Shown here: one piece after another, positions 7,361-16,126 of the stretch
How the letters are laid out: every line of letters starts with the position of its first letter
How positions within the stretch are numbered: the first letter of the stretch is position 1
DNA from: Clostridiaceae bacterium
GTDB taxonomy: Bacteria; Bacillota; Clostridia; Oscillospirales; QAMX01
DNA: 51,607 nt
Direction: 5' to 3'
NCBI GenBank assembly: GCA_018384365.1
Contig: JAHAYX010000020.1
Span: forward strand, 1 to 51,607
Program-made: the position numbers and the translations under genes
The notes under the pieces: model-generated
Told to the model about the DNA's origin: nothing
The model's database searches: none
Seen by the model: the letters and a program-made list of their open reading frames with translations, nothing else

Positions 7361-7473
7361 AGGGCAGAAACCGAAAGAACCGGTCTGCTGTACAAGGATA
7401 GGGGCCTGTGCGGGCGTGCGCCTGAGGGAATGCGGCATATCTGTTGGGACGGCAGAGGAAAAAGGGGGATTTT

Positions 7474-8097
7474 ATGGCTTCGGCAAAGCTTTCTGATAAA
7501 CAGCTTGAGATTTTTGAATATATCCAGTCCTTCACCCGTGAACGCGGATTCCCGCCTTCTGTGCGCGAAATCGGCGAGGCGGTTGGCCTGCGTTCGCCTT
7601 CCACGGTGCATGCACACCTGAAAACGCTGGACCGCGCGGGGTATATCACGCGGGACGGGCATAAAATGCGTGCGATCCGCATGGCGGGCAGTGAGCAGGC
7701 AGAAGAAAAATGGCGCAGCATCCCGGTCCTGGGCCGCGTCACGGCCGGCGCGCCGATTCTGGCCGTTGAGGACATCGAAGGGTATATTCCGTTTGATACG
7801 GGACACAGCGGCGGCGAGTTTTTTGCCCTGCGCGTCCGCGGCGACTCCATGATCAACGCGGGAATTCTGGACGGGGACACGATTGTGGTTCGCCGCCAGA
7901 ATTCTGCGGAGCATCGGGAAATCGTTGTGGCCCTGCTGGGCGAGGAGGCAACCGTGAAGCGCCTGTATCAGCAGGACGGTGCGTATTGGCTCATGCCGGA
8001 AAACGACGCTTACGCGCCAATCAGCGCGGTTGGCGCGCAGATTCTGGGCAAGGTTGTCGGCCTTTACCGGGATTTGAACGTCCCGGGCACGTATTGA
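7474..8097 (+). CDS. lexA: SOS repressor LexA
   Basis: A 207-residue repressor of DNA-damage genes that cleaves itself when RecA is active. The winged HTH (1-65) begins KLSDKQLEIFEYIQSF and has PPSVREIGEAVGLRSPSTVHAHL. Self-cleavage would occur at Ala91-Gly92 in VTAGAPI; the Ser/Lys dyad is Ser125 (RGDSM) and Lys162 (ATVKRLY). All parts are intact. The start at 7474 follows an AAAAAGGGGG ribosome site; the frame is open earlier without one. It has its own promoter with an overlapping SOS box and a terminator at 8199. Confidence 0.96.
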   Translation: MASAKLSDKQLEIFEYIQSFTRERGFPPSVREIGEAVGLRSPSTVHAHLKTLDRAGYITRDGHKMRAIRMAGSEQAEEKWRSIPVLGRVTAGAPILAVEDIEGYIPFDTGHSGGEFFALRVRGDSMINAGILDGDTIVVRRQNSAEHREIVVALLGEEATVKRLYQQDGAYWLMPENDAYAPISAVGAQILGKVVGLYRDLNVPGTY

Positions 8098-8764
8098 CGC
8101 ACGCTTTACAAGCCGGCAGACCCGGATGGATCGCACCGGCGCCATTTTGTGTACACAGGCGGGTTTTAACCGGAATTTGTTTGTAAAATAGAAGGAAAGA
8201 AGCATGGCCCTGCAGCCATGCTTCCTCTTTTATTCTGCGGAAGTCATTAAACTCCCGAAAATCCACTGCCGCCAGCAGCAGATCGACACATTCCGCTATG
8301 GAGTGGCTGCCCGAGTCAATACAGCAGTCAAACGCAATATCATCTAAGACCTTCGCACTCTGCACTTCGGATTGATTCGCTCGTCTGTCCCCACGGGCAA
8401 GATTGCGTTCCCGCAGAATGTCAAACGGACAGTGCACGTTGATGATTTTCAACGGGTATCCTCGGAAAACCTCCTGCAGCGTATCGTAATGATGCTCCAG
8501 CCCCTTCATCTGCATGATCAGACCGTCGATGATCACATCCTGCCCCTGGTCGGAAAGGCAGCGGGCTGCATGATACATAGCGATGATCGCGCCGGAATAC
8601 CGTGCCTCCGTATACGACCATTCCGGTATCGTTTCCTCGAACAGATCAAACCCAAGCACATAATATGCGTATTTCTTCCGGGCTTCCAACTCCCGGCACA
8701 TGGAGGTTTTCCCGGTGCTGGTATAGCCGTGCAGATAAATGATGGTTCCTTTGTTCTTTTCCAT
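8021..8764 (-). CDS. P-loop kinase/phosphotransferase-like protein with abnormal tail
   Basis: A 247-residue frame with Walker A GYTSTGKT (13-20), a VLGFDLFEETIP segment and an IINVHCPFDILRERNLARGDR stretch like chloramphenicol phosphotransferase-type and adenylylsulfate-kinase-like P-loop enzymes, which are usually about 180-190 residues. Substrate unknown. Both ends are odd: no ribosome site lies near the ATG, and the last 50 or so residues are encoded by a terminator hairpin (8199-8224) and by the antisense of lexA's 3' end, overlapping it by 77 bp. The true protein probably ended near residue 187; a small frameshift would give a stop just before the hairpin. It may be a decaying gene. The domain call is fairly firm, the coordinates at the 3' end are not. 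Confidence 0.6.
   Translation of the reverse strand: MEKNKGTIIYLHGYTSTGKTSMCRELEARKKYAYYVLGFDLFEETIPEWSYTEARYSGAIIAMYHAARCLSDQGQDVIIDGLIMQMKGLEHHYDTLQEVFRGYPLKIINVHCPFDILRERNLARGDRRANQSEVQSAKVLDDIAFDCCIDSGSHSIAECVDLLLAAVDFREFNDFRRIKEEAWLQGHASFLLFYKQIPVKTRLCTQNGAGAIHPGLPACKACVNTCPGRSNPGKGRQPCPESARQPR
8199..8230. terminator. Terminator after lexA
   Basis: Perfect 10-bp stem GAAGCATGGC (8199-8208) / GCCATGCTTC (8215-8224), then CTCTTTT. On the minus strand the hairpin is followed by TTTCTATTTT, so it can work both ways. Confidence 0.75.
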
Positions 8765-9178
8765 ACGATATACGTTTGCGGCGCACGGAGCGGTGCGGCT
8801 GTATCTCCTTTCTGTGCAGGTAACGGCTTTGGCCGGCCGGTACTTTCAAGAATAGCAGAAAAATGCGGAAAATTCTACCGGAAAACGAGGGAAAAGTGCT
8901 TTATCAGAGAAATCTCTATTTCCCGGTGCAGTGCCGGTTTCCCAGAGAAATCATTGCGGTCTTACTGTGTACGCAGCAGGGAAAAAACGTCTTTCATCAA
9001 AATTCACAAAAAAGGAATGTGCGGTATCCGGGTATTTCTCACGTTATTTCGCAGGGGGTCCTTATTGAAAGACAAGGGCCTTTGTGATATGATAGGAAAG
9101 GAATAAAAAGAATAAAATCGCCAGAAGTAAAGTTCAAGAAGTCCGGTGAAACAGACCGGAGATATTTGGAGGTTTGAA
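8765..9178. other. Divergent intergenic region before the PRPP synthetase gene
   Basis: No gene seen in 414 bp. An AAAGGAG sequence on the minus strand near 8800 is about 35 nt from the P-loop ATG and does not fit it. The right part holds the prs promoter and a short stem (TCCGGT/ACCGGA, about 9140-9158) shortly before the prs start. Confidence 0.55.
9065..9093 (+). promoter_or_regulatory. Sigma-A promoter of prs-ilvE
   Basis: TTGAAA (9065-9070), 17 bp, TATGAT (9088-9093), about 85 bp before the prs start. Confidence 0.8.
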
Positions 9179-10363
9179 ATGGCTGAAGCCTACGAAGATC
9201 TGTACACTATGCCGGTTGGCGCGCTTGGCGTCATTGCAATGCCCGGCAGCGAAGAACTAGCTTCCCAGGTGGATTACTACATCACGAATTGGCGCCGTGA
9301 TCTCCACTCCATTCCGCAGTCGCTCTCCGGCGGCTATATGCGGGATACGTATCAGATAGCCGTCAACTGCCCGCGTTTCGGAACCGGTGAAGGAAAGGCA
9401 ATGATCAATGAATCCGTCAGAGGCTATGACATTTTCATCATCGCCGATCTCTTTAACCACGGAGTGAAGTATAATTTTTATGGCGAACCCGTGCGCATGA
9501 CGCCGGATGATCATTTCCAGGATCTGAAGCGCATCATCGGCGCAATTGGCGGAAAGGCCCGCCGCATTACCGTGATCATGACAATGCTGTACGAAGGCCG
9601 CCAGCACAAGCGTTCCATGCGCGAGTCGCTTGACTGCGCCATTGCCCTGCAGGAGCTGGAACGTCTGGGCGTGGAAAATATCATCACGTTTGACGCGCAT
9701 GATCCCCGTGTCGCCAATGCAATTCCGCTTTCCGGATTTGAAAACGTTCAGCCGACCTATCAAATGATCAAGGCCCTTGTGAATACCGTGCCGGACGTCC
9801 AGATCGACAGCGAGCACATGATGATGATTTCCCCGGATGAAGGCGCCATGAACCGCTGCATTTATTATACGTCGGTTCTGGGACTTGATCTCGGTATGTT
9901 CTATAAGCGCCGCGATTACAGCCGCGTTGTCGAGGGTAAAAACCCGATTGTTGCGCATGTTTTCCTCGGCAATAACGTGGAAGGCAAGGACGTGATCGTG
10001 GTGGATGACATGATTTCCTCCGGCGAATCCACATTTGAGGTGATTCAGCAGCTGAAGGAACGCAAGGCCCGCCGCATTTTCATCTGCTCGACCTTTGGCC
10101 TTTTCTGCGATGGCTATGAGAAGTTTGACCGTGCCTATGAGGAAGGCCTTTTTGACCGTGTGTTTACGACGAACCTGATTTACCGCGAACCGGAACTGCT
10201 GGCCCGTCCGTGGTATACCGAAGTCAGTATGTCGAAATACATCGCGCACATCATCAATATTCTGAACCATGATATGTCTATCTCCGGCCTGCTCTCGCCG
10301 TCCCAGCGGATTCATCAGCTGCTGGAACGTCACGAGAGAGAGCTCCAGGGCAAGAAAGACTGA
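9179..10363 (+). CDS. prs: Ribose-phosphate pyrophosphokinase, long form
   Basis: Makes PRPP from ribose 5-phosphate and ATP, the precursor for nucleotides, histidine and tryptophan. The start follows GGAGG by 7 nt (TTTGAAA). The two phosphoribosyltransferase-like halves are visible: a flexible-loop region with LYEGRQHKRSMRES and the PRPP loop VIVVDDMISSGEST (about 275-290), plus FDAHDPR. At 394 residues it is longer than the usual 310-320, with insertions, and belongs to the divergent clostridial group. Followed after 26 bp by ilvE on the same transcript. PRPP is used by PyrE, encoded elsewhere in this window. Confidence 0.9.
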   Translation: MAEAYEDLYTMPVGALGVIAMPGSEELASQVDYYITNWRRDLHSIPQSLSGGYMRDTYQIAVNCPRFGTGEGKAMINESVRGYDIFIIADLFNHGVKYNFYGEPVRMTPDDHFQDLKRIIGAIGGKARRITVIMTMLYEGRQHKRSMRESLDCAIALQELERLGVENIITFDAHDPRVANAIPLSGFENVQPTYQMIKALVNTVPDVQIDSEHMMMISPDEGAMNRCIYYTSVLGLDLGMFYKRRDYSRVVEGKNPIVAHVFLGNNVEGKDVIVVDDMISSGESTFEVIQQLKERKARRIFICSTFGLFCDGYEKFDRAYEEGLFDRVFTTNLIYREPELLARPWYTEVSMSKYIAHIINILNHDMSISGLLSPSQRIHQLLERHERELQGKKD

Positions 10364-10389
10364 TACACAAAAAGAAAGAAGGTCCCCTT

Positions 10390-11451
10390 ATGAAAATTTC
10401 TGTGACATTGACGAAAAATCCGAAGCCGCGTCCTGATGAGAGCAGCCTTGGCTTTGGCAAGTATTACACCGACCATATGTTCATTATGGACTATGCCGAG
10501 GGCAAGGGCTGGCACGACGCGCGAATTGTACCGTATGCGCCGATCGTTCTGGACCCTGCTGCCATGTGTATTCACTATGCACAGGAAGCTTTTGAGGGGA
10601 TGAAGGCATACCGTCATGCAGACGGCTCCATTTCGCTGTTCCGTCCGACGGAAAACTGCCACCGCCTGAATAATTCCGATGCCCGCCTGTGTATCCCGCA
10701 CATCGACGAGGACGATATGCTGCAGGCAATCCGCGAACTCGTCCGTGTGGACGCGGACTGGGTGCCGCGCAAGCCGGAAACCTCCCTGTATATCCGTCCC
10801 TTTGTTTTCGCAACGGAGCCGCACGTCGGCGTTCATCCGAGCGCAACCTATCAGTTTGTGATCATCCTGTCCCCGGTCGGCGCCTATTATGCCGAGGGCC
10901 TGGCTCCTGTGAAGATTTATGTTGAGGACAAGTATACCCGTGCCTCCAAGGGCGGCACCGGTGCGACCAAAGCTGCTGCAAACTATGCACAGTCCCTGAA
11001 AGCCCAGATGGACGCGCAGGAAAAGGGCTATTCTCAGGTTCTGTGGCTGGACAGCGTGGAGCAGAAGTACGTCGAGGAAGTCGGCGCCATGAATATCTTC
11101 TTTAAAATCAACGGTGAAGTCATCACGCCGGAACTGACCGGCAGCGTGCTGCCCGGCATCACCCGGAAATCCACCGTGGAGCTTTTAAAGCATTGGGGCG
11201 TCCCGGTTTCCGAGCGCCGTCTGTCTGTGGACGAGATCCGCGACGCTGCGCATAGCGGCAAGCTGGAGGAAGTGTTCGGCACCGGTACGGCAGCCGTTAT
11301 CTCTCCGGTCGGCGAGCTCTGCTATAAGGGCGAGAAGTTTGTGATCAACGACTTCAAGATCGGCGAACTGACGCAGAAGATCTATGACGAACTGACCGGC
11401 ATTCAGTGGGGCACCCGTCCGGATCCCTTTGGCTGGGTTATGCCGCTTTAA
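10390..11451 (+). CDS. ilvE: Branched-chain-amino-acid aminotransferase
   Basis: A fold-type IV PLP enzyme exchanging amino groups between Leu, Ile or Val and 2-oxoglutarate. The 353-residue protein has IHYAQEAFEGMKAY, RPFVFATE and the GGTGATKAAANYA motif whose lysine binds PLP, then WLDSVEQKYVEEVGAMNIFF and GTGTAAVISPVGEL for the cofactor phosphate. The length fits the BCAT-type (BcaT/YbgE) subgroup. It lies 26 bp behind prs and ends at a strong terminator. No T-box or ilv genes are beside it. Confidence 0.95.
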   Translation: MKISVTLTKNPKPRPDESSLGFGKYYTDHMFIMDYAEGKGWHDARIVPYAPIVLDPAAMCIHYAQEAFEGMKAYRHADGSISLFRPTENCHRLNNSDARLCIPHIDEDDMLQAIRELVRVDADWVPRKPETSLYIRPFVFATEPHVGVHPSATYQFVIILSPVGAYYAEGLAPVKIYVEDKYTRASKGGTGATKAAANYAQSLKAQMDAQEKGYSQVLWLDSVEQKYVEEVGAMNIFFKINGEVITPELTGSVLPGITRKSTVELLKHWGVPVSERRLSVDEIRDAAHSGKLEEVFGTGTAAVISPVGELCYKGEKFVINDFKIGELTQKIYDELTGIQWGTRPDPFGWVMPL

Positions 11452-11470
11452 TTTGCATTATAATAGAACG

Positions 11471-11506
11471 AACACCCGGAGGGCTGCGGCCCTTCGGGTG
11501 TTTTTT
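11471..11506 (+). terminator. Terminator after ilvE
   Basis: A 14-bp stem (11471-11484 with 11489-11502, one G-U pair), TGCG loop, T6 tract. Confidence 0.9.
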
Positions 11507-11535
11507 GCGCCGCAGGACGCGAACTGATTTTTCTG

Positions 11536-11564
11536 TTGAATAATCGGGGCATCTGTGATAGAAT
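11536..11564 (+). promoter_or_regulatory. Sigma-A promoter of the Nudix-walRK unit
   Basis: TTGAAT (11536-11541), 17 bp, TAGAAT (11559-11564), 65 bp before the Nudix start. Confidence 0.75.
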
Positions 11565-11629
11565 ATAGTTAAACTATGTGTATTTACGGCGATTTTTCTG
11601 GATAAAAGTGCCGTGAAAGGGAGAACGTT

Positions 11630-12166
11630 ATGATACCACATGAAACTGCCACAAAAAAAGAATATGTTTATCGGGGGAAAATTATCAATGTGCGCCGGGA
11701 TGAGGTCGTATTTCCGAACGGAAAGGAATCCACGCGCGAAATCGTGGAGCATCGGGGCGCAGTGGCGGTAGCTGCAGTGGATGAAGAAGGCTGCATTTAC
11801 CTGGTGCGCCAGTTTCGTTATGCGTTCGGGGAAGAACTGCTGGAAATCCCTGCCGGAAAGCTGGAGGAAGGCGAGGAAACTGCGCATCTGGAGGCGGCGA
11901 TCCGCGAACTGCGGGAGGAAACCGGCCTGACGGCACAGCAGGTGGACTATCTTGGTGTGATTTATCCCTCTGTCGGTATGTTGACGGAGCGGATTCATAT
12001 TTATCTGGCCCGCGGCCTGACGCAGGGCGAAATGGATCTGGACGAAGATGAGTTTTTGAATGTGGAACGCATCCCGGTGCGCGAGCTGGAGGCTATGGTG
12101 CGGCGCGGCGAGATCCGGGACGCCAAAACCATCAGCACGTTGTTCCTAATTCAAGATAAAATTTGA
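11630..12166 (+). CDS. Nudix hydrolase, ADP-ribose pyrophosphatase type
   Basis: A 178-residue Nudix enzyme, most like NudF/YqkG ADP-ribose pyrophosphatase, which cleaves ADP-ribose to AMP and ribose 5-phosphate. The Nudix box is complete: G-x5-E-x7-REUxEExGU is met by GKLEEGEE...AAIRELREETGL. The preceding LVRQFRYAFGEELLEIPAGK is typical of the ADP-ribose subgroup. The frame of the following response regulator overlaps its stop, and the true regulator start is 26 bp on, so both are probably on one mRNA. It is the first gene of the wal unit here. Confidence 0.9.
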   Translation: MIPHETATKKEYVYRGKIINVRRDEVVFPNGKESTREIVEHRGAVAVAAVDEEGCIYLVRQFRYAFGEELLEIPAGKLEEGEETAHLEAAIRELREETGLTAQQVDYLGVIYPSVGMLTERIHIYLARGLTQGEMDLDEDEFLNVERIPVRELEAMVRRGEIRDAKTISTLFLIQDKI

Positions 12167-12192
12167 GTTTTCCGGTTTTCGGAGGTGCTAAA

Positions 12193-12894
12193 ATGGCAAA
12201 AATCCTTGTTGTAGAGGATGAAAAGGCGATTGCCGATATTGTGGCGTTTAATCTGATGCGGGAAGGCTATGAAGTCCTGACAGCGTATGACGGCCTGGAG
12301 GGACTGGAACATGCCCTGCATGCGGGCGTGGATCTGATCCTGCTTGACGTCATGCTGCCGGGTATGGACGGCTTTGAAATCTGCCGCCGCGTCCGGGAGA
12401 AAAGCAACGTCCCGATTATTATGTTAACCGCACGCGAAGAGGAAACGGACAAGGTCCTCGGCCTGGAGATCGGCGCGGACGACTACATAACAAAGCCTTT
12501 TTCCATGCGGGAGTTGATGGCGCGTATTCATGCCAATCTCCGCCGCACGGTGAGCGAACCGCAGCCGCCTGTACAGCAGGCTTCCTCGGCCGATCTGGTG
12601 TGCGGCGAGATCGAAGTGTTTTTTGATGCGCATGAGATCCGCTGCCGCGGCAAGGTGCTGGATCTGACGGCGCGGGAATATGAAATCCTGCGTTATATGG
12701 CGTCGAATGCCAATCGCGTGATCCCGCGGGAAGAGTTGATGGAAAAGGTTTGGGGATACGAATATTACGGCGATCTGCGTGCGGTGGATGTGGCAATCTG
12801 CCGGGTGCGTGACAAAGTGGAAAAGGATCCCTCAAACCCGCAGTATATCATAACGCGCCGGGGCGTGGGTTATCTGTTCTCGACGGAGAATTGA
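12193..12894 (+). CDS. walR: OmpR-family response regulator WalR (YycF)
   Basis: The essential regulator of cell-wall turnover in low-GC Gram-positives. A receiver domain (1-120) with LVVEDEK, the phospho-acceptor Asp in LILLDVMLPGMDGFE and K in YITKPFS, then a winged-helix OmpR/PhoB domain with LTAREYEILRYMASNANRVIPREELMEKVWGYEYYGDLRAVDVAICRVRDKVE. 233 residues, normal. Start 12193 follows GGAGG; the frame is open for 10 further codons with no better site. The identity is supported by the order walR-walK-yycH-yycI. Confidence 0.92.
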   Translation: MAKILVVEDEKAIADIVAFNLMREGYEVLTAYDGLEGLEHALHAGVDLILLDVMLPGMDGFEICRRVREKSNVPIIMLTAREEETDKVLGLEIGADDYITKPFSMRELMARIHANLRRTVSEPQPPVQQASSADLVCGEIEVFFDAHEIRCRGKVLDLTAREYEILRYMASNANRVIPREELMEKVWGYEYYGDLRAVDVAICRVRDKVEKDPSNPQYIITRRGVGYLFSTEN

Positions 12895-12924
12895 TGCCCG
12901 CGGCTTTTGGCTGTATCAGACAAT

Positions 12925-12959
12925 CGGCGCCGGACGGCAGCTCTGCCGGCCGGGCGCCG
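12925..12959 (+). repeat. Compound hairpin between walR and walK
   Basis: GGCGCC (12926-12931) pairs with GGCGCC (12953-12958) and, inside, CGGCAG pairs with CTGCCG around a short loop. No T-tract follows. It may adjust the walR/walK ratio by slowing or protecting the transcript. Confidence 0.4.
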
Positions 12960-12996
12960 CGCCGTATTCCGGCGAAATTTCCAAAACGGTGATGCT

Positions 12997-14760
12997 ATGT
13001 TTCGTTCCCTGCACATGAAATTGGTGCTGATTCTGGTTCTGCTGATCCTGTCCGTTATGATTGTTGTCGGCACGCTGCTGATTAACCGTGTGTCGTCTTA
13101 TTTTCTGGATGATTTCAGCTCCCAGATGGAGGAAGTGTTTACGCAGCGTTTTTTGGCCGAACTTTCCAGTGTATGCGGGGATGAGGATGCGCCGGAGCGC
13201 CTGCGGGAGATGATATCGGCCTATGCAGGCCCGCTGGGCATTGACACAAACCGCGATTTTTATATCCTTTCCGATAACAGCGGCGAATATCTCACGGGCT
13301 CCAACGACCAGCTGGGCGTAAATCTGGAGATCACACCCAATATCATCCGCGCCCTGAATGGCGAAGTGGGGAAAAGCCTTTCCTCTTCGAATGACTATAT
13401 GGATATCGCGATCCCTGTTTCGGACAGCGAGAATTCACCCATCCATGCAAGCACGTATCTTATTTATATCAAGGACAACAAGAACGACCTGACGGAACTG
13501 ACCTGGATGCTTTTCTCCATCACAGTGCAGGTGGTTCTTTTTGGCCTGCTTTTTTCTGTGCTGCTGAGCTTCCTGCTCTCCAAGACCATGACGACGCCGA
13601 TCGAAAATATTACGAAAGGCGCCGCGCGTCTGGCCTCCGGAGAGTTTGACAGCCGGATTGAAGTCCATTCGGACGATGAAATCGGTGTTTTGACGCAGAC
13701 CTTCAATAACATGGCGCAGTCGCTGCACGATGCCATGCAGGATATGGCGGCGGAGCGCAATAAACTGAACACACTGTTTTTGCACATGACAGACGGTGTT
13801 GCCGCCTTTGATGCGGCGGATCATATTCTGCACATGAATCCGGCCGCAGAAAAGATGCTGGGCATGACTTTTTCAGAGGATCTGACGTTTGAAAAGGTTT
13901 TTCATGACATGGTGCGCCCGACAGGTTCGGAAACCGTCGTGGCGGACTATACGGTGGAGGACCGGACTTATCAGGTGTTTCTGGCAACGCTGAATACGCC
14001 GGATGAGCCGCAGGGGCTGATGGCTGTGATCCATGACGTGACGGAGCAGCACCGGCTGGAGCTGACACGCCGGGAGTTCGTGGCAAATGTGTCCCACGAG
14101 CTGCGCACACCGCTGACGAGCATTAAAAGCTATACGGAAACACTGCTGGAGGCGGACGATCTGCCGCCCGAATTGCGCAGCAAGTTCCTGACGGTCATAA
14201 ACAATGAGGCGGACCGGATGGCGCGCATTGTCAAGGATCTTCTGACTCTGTCGCGCCTGGATAACGGCCGTCTGGAGATGAACTTTACTAAAATTCCAAT
14301 CGACAAGCTCATGGGCAGCGTGTATGATGCAATGCTTTTCGAGGCAAAAAACCATCATCACGAACTCACACTGGAACTGGACGACCCGCTGCCGGAAATC
14401 ACGGGTGACCGCGACAGAATTGAGCAGGTTGTGGTGAACATTGTGGCAAATGCTGTGAAATATACGCCGGATGGCGGAAATATCATTATGGCGGCGCGCA
14501 ATGTGACGGATGGCGTGGAAATTGTTGTGACAGATAATGGAATGGGAATTCCGGAAGAGGATCTTCCGCGTCTCTTTGAACGTTTCTACCGTGTGGACAA
14601 GGCGCGTTCGCGTGAACGCGGCGGTACGGGTCTGGGGCTGGCAATCGCCCAGGAAATCGTGCATTTCCACAACGGTACAATCCGCGCAGAGTCCCGGCTG
14701 GGCGTTGGCACCTGCATGACGGTGTTTTTGCCCCTGAAGCAGGAACTCCCGGTGAAATGA
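12997..14760 (+). CDS. walK: Sensor histidine kinase WalK (YycG)
   Basis: A membrane kinase that phosphorylates WalR. 587 residues: TM1 about 8-29, an extracellular domain of about 135 residues, TM2 about 168-192, HAMP (TTPIENITKGAARLASGEF), a PAS domain (about 255-360), and a HisKA with His367 in VSHELRTPLTSIKSY, then an HATPase with the N box IVANAVKYTPDGG and G boxes VTDNGMGIPEEDLPRLFERFYR and GGTGLGLAI. The start at 12997 puts the first TM at the N-terminus; the open frame further upstream runs through the hairpin and lacks hydrophobic character. The ribosome site (GGTGAT) is weak, which may mean low or coupled translation. Confidence 0.93.
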   Translation: MFRSLHMKLVLILVLLILSVMIVVGTLLINRVSSYFLDDFSSQMEEVFTQRFLAELSSVCGDEDAPERLREMISAYAGPLGIDTNRDFYILSDNSGEYLTGSNDQLGVNLEITPNIIRALNGEVGKSLSSSNDYMDIAIPVSDSENSPIHASTYLIYIKDNKNDLTELTWMLFSITVQVVLFGLLFSVLLSFLLSKTMTTPIENITKGAARLASGEFDSRIEVHSDDEIGVLTQTFNNMAQSLHDAMQDMAAERNKLNTLFLHMTDGVAAFDAADHILHMNPAAEKMLGMTFSEDLTFEKVFHDMVRPTGSETVVADYTVEDRTYQVFLATLNTPDEPQGLMAVIHDVTEQHRLELTRREFVANVSHELRTPLTSIKSYTETLLEADDLPPELRSKFLTVINNEADRMARIVKDLLTLSRLDNGRLEMNFTKIPIDKLMGSVYDAMLFEAKNHHHELTLELDDPLPEITGDRDRIEQVVVNIVANAVKYTPDGGNIIMAARNVTDGVEIVVTDNGMGIPEEDLPRLFERFYRVDKARSRERGGTGLGLAIAQEIVHFHNGTIRAESRLGVGTCMTVFLPLKQELPVK

Positions 14761-14767
14761 GCGGACT

Positions 14768-16099
14768 ATGCGTGAAAAAATCAAAAAAAATTCAAAAAAC
14801 GGCGTGATTCTGCTTCTGCTGATTCTGCTGCTGGTTCTTACGTACCTGACGTGGTTCGGCGATATGCAGCCGGGAAACGCCCAGCGCCGCCAAGTGATCG
14901 GCGAGCTGTTCGGCGGCCTTTTCTGGAAGGAAAACACCGTGGAAAATGTATATCCGGGCTATGAGGAATACGATTATACCATGAGCATCCTCTCGCCTGT
15001 GCGGGCAGCCGTACGAAACGACGCAGGACTGACACTCCTGACAGGCAGGGAAGAAGCCAGGGAACTGTTTGAACGGGTCAGCGCCGTTTTAGCCTCCGCG
15101 ATGGACTCTGCAGGCCGGGTGGAAACCCTGACGGCCTACCAGTGGCGGGAACTGTTATCCGAAAATCTGGTTTTCTTTGACTTTGAGGGCGAAATGCCGC
15201 TGGATATGCTTGCCGCGGTGATTGGTTCCACCGAAAACGCCATGCTGGAGCATCAGGTGCGCGATATTGTGCTGGCCATACAGCAGGACACCCTGACGCT
15301 GGCCGTGATGTCAAAAAACGGCGCGCCGACAGCTTATACCACCGCGGTGCCGCCTGCGGAGCTTATTTCTCTGGCAGGAGAGTTCGGGTCCGGAAATGCG
15401 CATTTCGCATTTGAAGATCAGACAGCGGCCGTGCATCTGCCGGCTGAGTTTATCATACCGGCGAATCGCGAAAAACCGGCGGTAATCCGGAAGAGTTCCA
15501 CGTTTGCCGACTATACCAGCACCTCGTCGGAGCGTATTATCAATGCCGTGCTGGAGAGCTTCGGTTATAATCCCTACACCACCGGCAGCTATATCGAATC
15601 GGATGATACGCGCGTATATGTGGAGGAACTCAGTACGCTGCGGCTGTCGCCGGATGGCTCGCTGAGCTATTATGCGCCGGATTCGGAGAAGATGAGAAGC
15701 CCTGCGCCAAATTCGGAGGAACGTTCGGCAATCATCATGGACGCTGCGGTAATGCTGGACAGCGTGGCGTCGGACTACATCGGTGACGTGACGCTTTATA
15801 TTCAGCGTGCCTATTATGATGCGGAAGCCGGCCGGTATGTGATTTTGTTCGGCTGCGTGGCGGACGGCATTGTGCTGTCGTTCCCGGATGGATATTTTGC
15901 CAGGCTAGAATATGCGGGGACAACCCTTGCCAGCGCACATCTGACGATCGCCAGCTATATTCTCACGGCACAGCACGATATCATCCTTCCGGATTCCCAG
16001 GCAGCGGCGCTGGTTGATGGAAAATGCACGTTATTTGAACTGCGGTACGTGGAAAATCAAAATGGTGAGTATCGTGCAAACTGGTACTGCATCAAGTGA
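14768..16099 (+). CDS. yycH: WalK regulatory protein YycH
   Basis: A 443-residue protein with one N-terminal membrane anchor (about 12-30) and a large outside domain. In Bacillus, YycH and YycI form a membrane complex that modulates WalK. Its identity rests on position (7 nt after walK, before yycI) and on topology; sequence in this family is poorly conserved. Segments with SSERIINAVLESFGYNPY and YAPDSEKM fit YycH-type domains. Confidence 0.8.
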   Translation: MREKIKKNSKNGVILLLLILLLVLTYLTWFGDMQPGNAQRRQVIGELFGGLFWKENTVENVYPGYEEYDYTMSILSPVRAAVRNDAGLTLLTGREEARELFERVSAVLASAMDSAGRVETLTAYQWRELLSENLVFFDFEGEMPLDMLAAVIGSTENAMLEHQVRDIVLAIQQDTLTLAVMSKNGAPTAYTTAVPPAELISLAGEFGSGNAHFAFEDQTAAVHLPAEFIIPANREKPAVIRKSSTFADYTSTSSERIINAVLESFGYNPYTTGSYIESDDTRVYVEELSTLRLSPDGSLSYYAPDSEKMRSPAPNSEERSAIIMDAAVMLDSVASDYIGDVTLYIQRAYYDAEAGRYVILFGCVADGIVLSFPDGYFARLEYAGTTLASAHLTIASYILTAQHDIILPDSQAAALVDGKCTLFELRYVENQNGEYRANWYCIK

Positions 16100-16126
16100 T
16101 CAAAGCTTGATTTACGGAGGCCCGTT

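Noticed and set aside
9257-10333. 358-codon frame antisense to prs
   Set aside because: Shadow of a conserved gene; no ribosome site and no domain.
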